NCBI GenBank assembly: GCA_022113835.1
Contig: JAILWY010000005.1
Coordinates: 9,938,501-10,002,500 of the forward strand
DNA from: Atopsyche davidsoni
Lineage: Eukaryota > Arthropoda > Insecta > Trichoptera > Hydrobiosidae
Direction: 5' to 3'
Length of the DNA: 64,000 bases
The notes under the pieces are model-generated. The model was given only the letters and a program-made list of their open reading frames with translations. It was not told the origin of the DNA and did no database searches. The position numbers and the translations under genes were made by a program. Positions 37,945 to 48,677 of this stretch are shown here, piece after piece. Every line of letters begins with the position of its first letter. Position 1 is the stretch's first letter.

Positions 37945-38530
37945 TTAGCACATGTCGCATACATAATTGCGACCACCTGAGTTCCACCCAGTGCAATCTG
38001 CATGAGCCCAAAACTCACAAGAAGTGCACCGGAACCATATTTCATTGTCTCGCCCGAATTTCAAGACACCGGTCATCACCCTATGACCGGTTTTGCATCA
38101 ACGTCATTAGTATTCACCTCCGAAGTATTATTCGCTTCCTGTAGAATTTGTTTCTTTTCAGTACCCACTTTTGTTTTTAATCAGTGTCTTTGTCAAATCG
38201 TTGCATGCTGCTTCTTTCTTCCTTGTCTTTTCATAAGGACATGCTTTCTTAGGCATCTGGGTGAAATTTTGGAGTCTTGGCTTGTTCTCTTCTCTTATAT
38301 GGAGTAATTCTTCCTGCCGTTCCTGCAAGACGGCTCTTCATGAAAAAGTCATATTCTTTGCTCTGAGTGGTCCAAAAAAAGACAGCAGTAGGGACAGCAT
38401 ATAAATATGATTTTTCTTTCAATGCTCATGAACAGCCAGTGAAATATGGTTTGTATGATTATCCAGTATTAATAGAACCGGTTCGTCTACAGAAGGTTTA
38501 GCATGATGGCTAAAATGCCTTTTTTCATTG
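37945..38530 (-). pseudogene. Decayed pogo/DDE_1-type transposase (C-terminal part)
   Basis: Read on the minus strand with frameshifts, this segment gives KPSVDEPVLLILDNHTNHIS, the second catalytic Asp region (LLILDNH) of pogo/Tigger-like transposases. After it come FFGPL, then EIWFRCTSCEFWAHADC and YVCDMC before a stop at 37947-37945. The last part is a PHD-like Cys/His finger often fused to the end of insect DDE_1 transposases. The long P-P-H-S-H-R-x-Q-P-L-D section is missing or scrambled, so the copy is dead. It lies between CFAP53 and BACE. Confidence 0.72.
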
Positions 38531-38900
38531 AAGTTAGGTTGTGTGGGCAATGGGGGTCACCTGACTCCGATTGCCTATATCGCCGAAAACGAGAAAAAAT
38601 AATCCGGTCAAAAAAATTTAAGCTTTGATTGCAAACTGGGTTTTAGATCACGATCTTAAATGCTATGGTCATTACATATCATAAGCAGAGAAAGAAACAC
38701 CAAGTAGTCTGAGCCTTACCTTCGAATTTGTCCACTCGAAAAATTAGATCAGGAGAGCGCTAAACCGTTATACCTCTATACGCGCAAACTAAGTGGACCG
38801 ACTTCAGGGTGACCTACCTGTCCACAGGTAGCGATTGGCTTCAAAAATGACCACCATTGTCTACTGACTCCAATTGCCTACATCTTTCCTAGACGTCATG
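38530..38900. repeat. DNA-transposon flank with repeated GAC/TCC-rich motif
   Basis: A phrase resembling CTGACTCCRATTGCCTAYAT occurs at about 38561-38580 and again at about 38863-38882, the second copy with two differences. It sits beside the decayed transposase and is probably part of the same or a nested DNA element. No open reading frame is seen. Confidence 0.4.
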
Positions 38901-39178
38901 ATTATCGTAACTATTAAAAATAAGGATTTTTTTATTTCTATAATATACATTTTATCATTATCATTTTAGAATAAAGTGTAGTGCCGCCATATTTTATAGC
39001 TAATGGAATGGCAGCACTGAGGACATAATATATTTTGACAGCTGGCAAGTATTTTTTCATTTTTAAGTTTTACGAAAACAAACTTGACGCAAGACCGAGT
39101 TGACATTTACGAATTTGCTAGGTATTCTATTTATTTTTTCATTTAGTGATGACCAGATGACCGATGAAAATCTAAAAC

Positions 39179-42100
39179 ATGGAGTTGAAAGGAAACATTT
39201 TGTTTTATTTGATTTGCGTAAATCTTTTTGTATATTGTGACTTTCACAACCTGTCTGGCAGGCCTGGAGAAGGATATATAATCGAGGTTGAGATTGGGAC
39301 TCCAAAGCAGGTGGTGAGTTGATTATTTATTTCCATCCACTTATTTCTTATCCACTTACGATATACCATATTAATATGTATTTTCGATTCTTTCATTTTT
39401 AGTCTTTTTTTCTTAATCAATTTGCGTCGTTACCTTACTTAAACGTTATAATTTTACTGCTTTAATAAAATTTACATATGAAGCTTAGTTTATTATAAAT
39501 ACATTATTTATTTAAATGATTATTGCAATAATCATTTAAATTTTGTCTTGTGATCTGGTTGTTTTGACATCCATAATCTGTGTCCGTTTCTTAAGATAGT
39601 TAAAATATCAAATTTCAGAAATATACTGTATCAATTATTATATGTAAGATGTGCAATTTGGTAAATATTTTTACCATAATTTCTTGGTGCCTATTTCGTA
39701 TTTTGTTCTGCTATTTAATTATTATAATACTAGTGAATGTGTTTTAATCGTGGATTATTGACACACTTTTTCCCCTTGATGTGAAGTGAACACAATCATG
39801 ACTTTTGAAGGTACTTTTTCTCAAAGAGTAAGACAATCAACTAAGTGTCAATTTCAGTTCAATGTGCTGGTGGATACAGGCAGTGCAAACTTGGCCGTGG
39901 CAGCAGCTGCGCATCCCAATATTGAGCGTCATTTTTTGGCTGAAGAGTCCTCATCAGCACGTGATCTGGGCCAAAAAGTACAATTACTATATACTCAAGG
40001 TCGCTGGTCTGGCCGTCTCGTAGCTGATACTGTATACTTCCCTACTCTCAACTCTGTGCCAGAGGTAACCTGCGATATAGCCCTCATCACCTCCTCGCAG
40101 GGTTTCTACATGAATGGCTCCAACTGGCAGGTAAACCAATTGTCTCACTGTACGCCTTTTGATTTTTTTAATAATTATTTAATTAGATTAGCCGAAAAGC
40201 ATGAAAAATGGTGTCCGTTGTGCTCTTCAGCACAGTTCTTGTCGTGTCCGTGGGCTTCTCCTTAGGTTGGAGCTCTGAGGCCTAGCTGGTGTTGCCTCTC
40301 AAGCTCCCCCTTTCGGGTTATGGTCTTCTCGGCAAAAAAGACGACTCCGTCCCAAGCTCTCTGGTCGTTGAGTATGAACGGCACCAGCTCGTTCGCCATC
40401 CAGATGATGCCAAGACTGTTCGGGAGTCGCCATCATTCCACCTTGGTCGCCCCGCGGTTGAAGAGGATGTGCTCCGCGCCATCACTGTAGACGTCCCACA
40501 GTGGACAGCTTGCGTCGACAGATCGGCAGTACCACCTGAGGTAGCTGCCAAAGCAGCTGTGTCCTGAGACAAGTTGGGTCAGCCTGTAGGTAATCTGGCC
40601 GTGGCGTCGCGAGATCCACGGGCGGATGTCCGGTATGAGAAGTCTGGCTGACGGTACAGGTGCTGGGGGGGGATTCGGGGTCAGGTTGTCTCCATCTTTC
40701 CTCTCTTGGATTTTTCTTGGTGGGAGGTCCAGTGCTGAAGCCCGCCTTAGTGCAGATGCAGCCTTGGTGTTAGTACACGGAAGCAAAGCCCATCCAGTGG
40801 GTTTGAGTACTGGTCTTGTTGTGGAAGCAGTGATCGTGGTTGGGTTAGAATTCTCTCCGCGATAGTTTTAATCCATATTAGTATTGCTGGGCATAGCTTT
40901 TCTATGGCTATTTCTACGTATTCAAAACACTTCTCGTGCACATATAATGCATTATGACATATTTCCAGGGCATACTAGGTCTGGCATACCCTGCTATAGC
41001 CAGGCCGTCTTCCAGCGTGCGACCTTGGATTGATTCACTTCAAAAGGAAAATAAAGACAAGACCATCGCGTTCTCCCTCACTCTGTGCGGGCCTAAGGAA
41101 GTCAACGAGAACCAGCATTATGGCTCATTTGAAGTCTTGAGTGAGAATTCTTCCTAATTTTGTTTTTTTTTGTTAATATAGTTACACCAAACTTCAAAGT
41201 TAAATCAAATCAATCTCTTAACAAATATCTCCGGGATCTCAAGTATTCAGAGTAATTTATAAACTTTATTAATGTTTCTGAAATTCTTTTCTTTGAAAAG
41301 ATACAATATTTGTCCTGAACAATAAACACAAATCATTATAAACGTACATAATCAAATCCATACAATAGATTTTTTATTATATGTTTAGTATACCAACAAT
41401 ACTCATAATAAATTGAATTTATAATACATTTATTGACCTTCCTTTTCTTGTGTATCCAGTTTTTTTGAAGGTGACCTGGCTGATGGTTATGTATTGTTGT
41501 ATATATTGTTACTAACTGTAATTCAATTACAAACAATAGACTGTGTTCATTAGAAAATTCGTAGTTTTGACAACTTCTTATTAAATGCTTAAGCCGAATG
41601 GAGATTGATTTAGAATTGCATTTCAAGTTGCACATTAATCTAAATTATATATAGATCAATTTAATTACACTAAGTCTATGGATATTTAAGTAATCAATAT
41701 TTTTGACTGAGAGTACTTGGATATTGGCAATGGATATTGACAATAAATATATACAAATTGGTTGAAATCATAGTCGATAGCTCTGATAACCAAATCATAT
41801 AAAACTATATATAACTGATATAAAATATAATATTGTCTTTATATCAATCCTACCTTTTTTACATTTTAGACAATATGCTGCATCCGTACAACGGGCTGCA
41901 GAGTGCCACTGTGGTGCACGAGTGGTTCTACCAGATCATTGTGACTGGAATGCACGTTGGCTCCGAGCCCCTTGATGTGTCATGTCGACGTCTAAACTCT
42001 GACAAAGCCATTGTAGACAGCGGCACCACAGATGTGCGTCTACCCAGAGATGTCTTCGCAGCCCTTCTCGCTGTTCTACTACCAAAGGTTGCTGCCGCTA

Positions 42101-42943
42101 CCGAGCTTCGGTACCACCTCAACCGATCCCTTAAAAGGAAAATTATCAAAAACAGGTAAACAGAGAAGGAAATTACAATCATAAACTTGTAAAAAAAAGT
42201 TATCATAGTTTAGTGTTTAATGTTAATAAGTTTGTATGATATAGGAAAGTGCAGGTACCAGATGAGTTCTGGACGCAGCAGCGCACTGAGTGCTGGAGTG
42301 AGCCACAGTCGTGGAGTCACCTGCCTCTCTTGAGCATGGACTTGGCCAGCGGAAGGCATCAGTATTTTCGCATCAACTTACTTGGAGATGTGAGTCATGA
42401 AATTGATCAGTATCTTTACATATACTATGCATAAGAAAATCTAAAAATATAAATTTTGATCATATTCAAAATTGATATATTTAAATTTATTAAACAGGTC
42501 TATTTTACTTCCAGTCCTACATTCGACAAGTCTACGATCACTCTTCTTCCGAGTTCTGCTATAAGTTCTCTATCGAACCTTCCGAGACAGGGACCATCCT
42601 CGGCGTAGTGGCTTTAGAAGGCTTCCAGGTCATCTTCAACCGCAGCTCCAACAGTGTGGGCTTCCTCAAGTCTGACTGCGGCCCCAATGTCACTTTACAA
42701 GGTCCCTTCTATGTGGAAAGCCCGGACGACTATGACTTGTTCTCAGAGTGCTCAGCCACAGAGGTGGTGAGAGTGAGTCTCCTGAACATTGCAGCGTACA
42801 TTGTGTGCGCTGTTCTTCTGCTTGCGAGTTTCATGTTTGTATACTTATTTGGACAGTGGTTGAAGAATAAATACTTCAAATACAGAGTTAACGGCGCATC
42901 CGTGTCCATGAGCCATGCCAGTCTAATCAATGAAGATTCGTAA
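39179..42943 (+). CDS. BACE: Beta-secretase-like (BACE) transmembrane aspartyl protease, 6 exons
   Basis: A membrane aspartyl protease of the BACE family, which cleaves type I membrane proteins in endosomes or the Golgi. Exons: 39179-39313, 39858-40130, 40969-41140, 41870-42155, 42245-42389 and 42515-42943; all joins are in frame and give 479 residues. A signal peptide (ILFYLICVNLFVYC) is followed by RPGEGYIIEVEIGTPKQ, matching the BACE mature start. Both catalytic motifs are present: DTGSAN (Asp51) and DSGTTDVRLP (Asp243; BACE has DSGTTNLRLP). Other family blocks are GILGLAYPAIARP, EFCYKFSIEPSETGTI and ALEGFQVIF. A single transmembrane helix lies at about 424-449, followed by a 30-residue tail. 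The usual DxSLL sorting signal is not conserved; SLINEDS ends the tail. The segment between GSFEVL and the NNMLHPY block, over the exon 3/4 junction, is several residues shorter than in vertebrate BACE. Intron 3 carries a LINE remnant on the opposite strand. Candidate poly(A) signals are at 43109 and 44127. Confidence 0.93.
40170..40830 (-). mobile_element. R1-clade-like non-LTR retrotransposon 3' fragment in BACE intron 3
   Basis: The minus strand encodes, across frameshifts, the C-terminal end of an R1-type reverse transcriptase ORF. Seen are IPDIRPWISRRHGQITYRLT, QLVSGHSCFGSYL, then DGAEHILFN and, after a frame change, AWDGVVFFAEKTITRKGELE. These match the RPW-HG-x-TYRLTQ-GHGCFG ... TAQHTL ... 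W-V-FCE series seen in R1-like elements as I remember them. The C-x-x-C of the zinc knuckle is partly lost. It lies antisense to BACE, wholly inside the intron, and is not expected to be active. Confidence 0.8.
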
Positions 42944-45900
42944 CTTTATCAAATTGCACAGATAGATTTTAAATAACTCTGAAACGATACTAATCATTCA
43001 GAGCAGGGATGGAAAATGCAAGCCATTTTAATATGCTGTATCATTATAAAGAAATCTCTAATATTCCGTCTCCCTTGTGACAATGGCTAATTTATATGAG
43101 GCAGCACAAATAAATATAAACTTTGTGAAGTTCTATTTAGACACTAGTTTATGTGGACCTTGTTTTTTATTTGTTCTTGCATTTACTTCATCTTGTTAAT
43201 GCATACCAGTGAAAATGAAATTATTCTATCGCTATTTGTTACTAAAGGCTTTTTTTTACTTTTTGCATAATTAAAATGCATAGTTAACATTTTACAATAG
43301 CATTTATTTTGTTAAATGGATCCTTTGTACGAAAATGAGTATTAAGTGTTGCAACAAGTATTAAACATGGCAGATCTATTGCATTTTTTCACTTCATACT
43401 AAAGTTGTTGATATCTGTGATTTTTACAAATATTTGATTGTTCAGTTGTCGCTCGGGGAACATAGGAGATTCGCTCCTCTGTCTCCGCAGTGGCTCTCCC
43501 TAGTCATAAAAATGAATCCTCACCCACAAGGTATGCAAAGAAAAAACTGCCTCAATTCACTTATTGAGGAGCCATTCATTTTGAGTGCTCTGATAATGTG
43601 AATTATTGTAATACTGGCATTTTTAGTTTTGCATCTTTGTATTATTGTACTGAATTTAAAGTATAAAGGTGATAATTAATTTTAGATCTCTCAGCATATT
43701 TTTGTTTTCCCGCTGTCATTTTGTTATTTATGTACATATCTCGAGTTAACCGTAGGTCACCTCAGTGGGATATGAAAAAATAATACGAGCTTTGAGAAAA
43801 AAAGAGTGTAAATTTGTAGTTTTAGTTTTGTATTATATCTACTACTTCCCTGACAGACCTGCCTATTTTTTATAATAAAAACAATCGACTTTTTAATAGT
43901 ATAGATAAATTAATGTTTATTCACATTAGAGTTAAAAATTCACAAACGAGCTTACTTCATTTACTTAGTAACAATATAAATATTTTATATTGCTTTTTTT
44001 TATTTAAATATTTATTGCCTGTTTTAGAAAAAAAAATCATTAATCTATTAATCTTATGTGTATAGATTTATGAATTTTAGAGGTTTAATTATTTAATGTT
44101 TTGTTATGGTGTAGCAATTGTTCTGAAATAAAGAGACATGTACTTTTAAAAATGCGAGGTAAAATTTTGCAAATGTGATATTCTTGTCTATTAAATAATA
44201 ATATAGATCACTGTATCTGAATATATATTATAGTATCTCCAATCTAAAAAACAAAATGATTCTCTATAATTATTGTCATATTACATATTCTAGAAATAGA
44301 AAAGATATAAACATATATTGTACTTCTGGTGGCCTAAAAGAAGGACAATGAACTTTTTAAACAATAACAGAAATTAGTATTAAGAAAGTATACTAAAAGT
44401 AATCATCTTAAATTTACATTTTTTTGCTATGGTTTAATAAGTGCCTGTCTGTAAACTACTCTATTTTCTGAAAGGGAGAACAATTTCACTACTTGGCCAG
44501 CCATTTAAATTGCATTGGTGAGCTGCATCTATATGTAGGAATATCAATTGTAAATTGACAAAGATCTAGAAATATAAATACCTGTTCGGACACAAATCTC
44601 TCCGTTGGTTCACCTACCTTCGTTTCGACAATCGGGGCCAGTTTAAAATTATTGGAGCACTATTAGTGAAAAATATCTAATGCTATTAAATATTTTTCTA
44701 AGAATAAAAAAAATCATCAATATTTTATTTTCTTTACAAACTACTCACAGATACAGAACTGAGAATTCAAACACAAACATTTATATAAAAATTATAAAAA
44801 AAATATATTTATAGAACAATAGCTTATAGGTCGTATATCTTTACAAGTCCAACTCAAAGAGTTGTGTTCATTTTTTGTGTACACACTCACACGTGTGTGT
44901 GTATTTTACATTATTATTTATTAAATAGAGTATTTTCACTTTGTTTCATTTGTAAAACTTTTTTTTGTAAATACTGAGATATGTGGTTAAAAGGTTACTT
45001 ACTTGAAGTAAATATAAGTCAAGTATTTGATGTCAGTGTATTTGTCAAATAAAGGCAAAATTAACTCTGTTATCAGATAATAGCTATATGTGGATAGTCT
45101 CCTTGGGATTTATTTGGTGCTTTGTTATATAAATTAACTTTATAAATTTGTGTAACGTAAGAATGTGTCTTTGTAAATACTTACTTAACTGAGATATCTG
45201 TTGTTCCCTACCACGGTTGTTAAACTTTCTAACATGTTCGTTCTTTATTGAAGTATGTGTTTTTCTTGCACTTAAATGTGTACTAACTATCATATTGTGT
45301 AAAAATTAAATGATTTCCAGTCCACAAGAGTTTTATTTCTGCACGGAGTCAACAAAGATGAAACTGTCTTTTTCATTTTTAATGTATTTACAGTGAAGGA
45401 TCTTAATCAGAAATAGTTAAATGGCTGATATTCGTTCATTAGGTTCAATAAATATTAAAATAAAAATGGTTTTAGTTCAGCTCTATAATGGTTTTTATTT
45501 AAAAATGGTTTATTAAAACAGCTGCTCATTACAGTTCATACATTTTAATTGTGCAGCGTCAAATCGAGTACGGGTACATTGTTAATTTCAAAAATAATTA
45601 TTTTGTATTATAAATAACAGTATGCTTTCAAACAGTTTTCTGTCACGCTATTCTCGGTTACTAAGTTGCACTCACACTCGACCCTACATTGCAAATAAGT
45701 AAACCTAGCTTAACCGAACACACATTGTATTAAATAAATAATTTCACACCTTATGTCTACAAAATAAAATGGCAGGGCTGCAGTCAGTACTGGCAGTTGT
45801 GAGTATAAAGATCTTAAGCATACGAGAGAGTAGGACACTTGAAATATTTGGAAATGACGTCAGTGCCATCTCACACTACAAAATGCAGAGAAGCCACTCC

Positions 45901-47386
45901 AGTCAATAGGAATATCAAAAATATTCGGCACTGAACATTCATAATTTTACTCAATCCATTCGTTAAAGACTAAAGTTACATACGCAAAATCGACATCTCA
46001 AGATCTACCGCTCTCGGGTAGTCGGGAGAGGGCAGCTACTGCGGTGAGGACGTAGAGGAGACAGCAACGCCCGGAGGCCATTCTCTCAGTACAGAGCTTC
46101 ACAAAACACTGACTCAATACTTCGATAAACATAAATATGACAAGACTCATACTTAGTTTTAAATGGTAACAAACAACATTGTCAGTCAGATTGGACAACA
46201 TTTTGAATATTTTTTTGGTTAAGTAATTTGCACGCTTCTTAAATTCGAGTTAATCTAATCATGATATTATACCTCCAGAGCTTCTTAAAATGCGTTCCAT
46301 CTCTGTTGAAATGAGTTTCGATCTTCAACATAGAGGAAGTTTCTCAGTTGTTTATATAATTTCTATTTTGTGCTATTACTATTTGGTACAAATAATTTCA
46401 CATGATCAGAAAGAGAGACAGAACATCCCAGAAGGTGCAACATTTAAAGGAAAGCAAAAAACTCTCTCTTTACATGCAGACATTAAAAGCAGACTTAATA
46501 CTAATTGTTATGGCTTACAAATTATATATTAGAGCTAATCAATTATATTACTTCTGAATCAAATATATAATATTACAGAGAACAACATTTATATAACAAT
46601 TCAATATTTAATCAATGCTTTGGTCAGTAATCAGCATTCAAATTGTTATTTTTGCTTTAAACATTAATTTCAGGTTATTCTCTTAAAAATTCTTTAGTAA
46701 ATGTACCTATAATAGTAAAAGTACTTATCAAAAGCGTTTTTAAAAAAATTACTTTTAAAGATATTATTATATATAGCCTACATTCACATGCTATACAACT
46801 ATAATAAAACATTAAAAATTTGTAAATTTGTTGATAATTCGTAGGAAAAGTTTAGTATTTAAAACCAATTTGCTGCCTCAGAAAATCAAGAATATAATAA
46901 TGCACAACATTGCAAGAGGTAACCAAATTGTTATCATGTCGTATGACCCACAAATAAGTCATCATTTGAACCTGCGGCTATGGACGATCCTAATATATAA
47001 ACAATATATCAATTACATTTAAAATATTTTTGTCAGTGCAAAAATATAGTCTCATGGTAAAAAGGTATAAATGTATAAATTAGTCAATATTAAAGGCGTT
47101 CCCTGTCATGTCGGCTTTTAGTCCATTAGTTAAAAAAGAATACCAGACATAGGGAGTTCCACTTTAATATCAAAACATGCATCTTTCTACGGGCAGACTC
47201 CCCGAATCTGATAAACGATGGCACGTCTGAATTAACTAAAATATTTGTGTAAAACTTAATACAAATCGGAAGAGATTCGGACGTATTCGGATGTATCCCA
47301 TTCTGCAGAGTATTCTACTATCGGTAAGAGTATCAGAGACAGGATGCACCGAAACTCATCAACAAACTGAGATATTCGAAAGAGAT
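42944..47386. other. Convergent region between BACE and the tetraspanin
   Basis: BACE and tetraspanin 3' UTRs meet here. AATAAA motifs for BACE are at 43109 and 44127. Inverse TTTATT motifs that could serve the tetraspanin lie near 45494 and 45509. A near-palindromic ACACAC...GTGTGT tract is at 44881-44902. No other coding exon is seen. Confidence 0.45.
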
Positions 47387-48677
47387 TCAAGCTTTGTAAC
47401 GGTCCGAACGGTTCACAGCTGCACACAGGCAGACGGAGAAGATTAACCCGAGGACTTGCATGACCACTATGAAAATACCCGCTCCCATCAAGATGTTCAT
47501 GTGACTGTCGATGGCTTCGATCACCTTCTCGGAGCAACCCTGGAAATGAAAACAGATAAACAATTAACTGCCGTGTTGATAATTCAATGAGTTGAATTTT
47601 TTAACACGCATAGTACTCTGGCAACAGAAGTTTCTATATATGAGGGGGCATGGGTGGGTGCGTGTAGGTAAAGGCTCGGGACTCAACTGCAACACCCTAG
47701 GACTTATTTGATTAAATAGACGCAGACATACATTATGATGTCGATACAGTTAGCCGGCCAACATTTATACTAGTCTAGTATGAATATCTAAACCATCCTG
47801 AGAGAAAATGAATAATCACCTGAGGGAAGAGGGCCGGGGACACCGGGGCAGTGAGCTGCTGCTTGCGGGCGTCCTCGCAATCGGGCGACTCGGGGCGGCG
47901 GCAGCACGAAGGGGGCGCCAGGAACCAGTCCGAGGCGGGCCCTCCCGCCGCCAGCGTCACTCCGCCGCTCTGCTCCGACATGGAGCGCCGGCTGTACTGC
48001 GAGCCCGACCAGTCCAGCGGCCCCGATGCGCCGCAACACTCCAACTGTCGAGCCAACGATGTCAGTCTCTCGGACTAGCCGACTCTGCCGACTGCGGGCA
48101 GCTCCAGGAGGACGCACAAGGTTCAACGTCTCCGAGAGCAGTCCGGGTAAAAAGTCACATACTCAAAAATATCAAGAGGGTGGCGTGAATAAAAAATAGG
48201 TAAGGGAATCTCGCGAATCTTCCAAGAATTGAGTTTTCTCGAGCTTTCACATGAGGCGTCCGAACTGATTCAAAGAGAATTGTCTAGTTGAATAATACAG
48301 CCAATACTGACCCCCTTCTGGATGGCGTCGAAGGCGGCGGTGCGAGTGTCGGTGCCGTCGTAGTCCAGGCGGACGGTGGCTTCCACGGTGGCGCGGACCT
48401 GCGCGTGCAGTCCCCCGTGCGCGGCCGCCCACCACACGGCGGCCGCCTCGCCCACCACGCCCACCAGCAGCACGCAGAAGAAGGTCACGAGCAGGCACGA
48501 GGACTCGCGCACGGCCCCGCAGCAGCCCAGCAGCGCCAGCACCACCAGCGCGCCGCCCAGCGCCAGGAACACGTACAGCCCCACGTAGTACTTGCTCTCG
48601 TCCTGCGTCATCGACAGGTAGAACGTCGGGTCCGAGATCATCCACGCCGCCAGCGCCACGCCCAGGATGCCGAGGAT
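47387..48677 (-). CDS. Tsp96F: Tetraspanin, Tsp96F-like (three downstream coding exons; first coding exon not found)
   Basis: A four-pass membrane organiser of tetraspanin microdomains. Coding exons on the minus strand are 48677-48312, 48044-47820 and 47539-47387, all phase 0, giving 247 residues to the stop. The first exon begins inside transmembrane helix 1 (ILGILGVALAAW). It continues with SDPTFYLSMTQDESKYY, very like fly Tsp96F (DPTFMLSMTQ), then helix 2, GCCGAVRESSCLLV and helix 3. The large extracellular loop has the CCG signature (LECCGASG), PPSCC, two further single Cys and GCSEKVIE. Helix 4 follows, with a short tail ending DRYKA (fly HYKA). The N-terminal 20-30 residues (cytoplasmic tail and first half of helix 1) must come from an exon at higher coordinates that I could not locate. 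The coding exons are very GC-rich compared with the introns. The gene is convergent with BACE. Confidence 0.92.

Noticed and set aside
42993..43030. CAGGGATGGAAAATGCAA as a hAT terminal repeat
   Set aside because: No inverse partner was found at a suitable distance, and it lies in the likely BACE 3' UTR.
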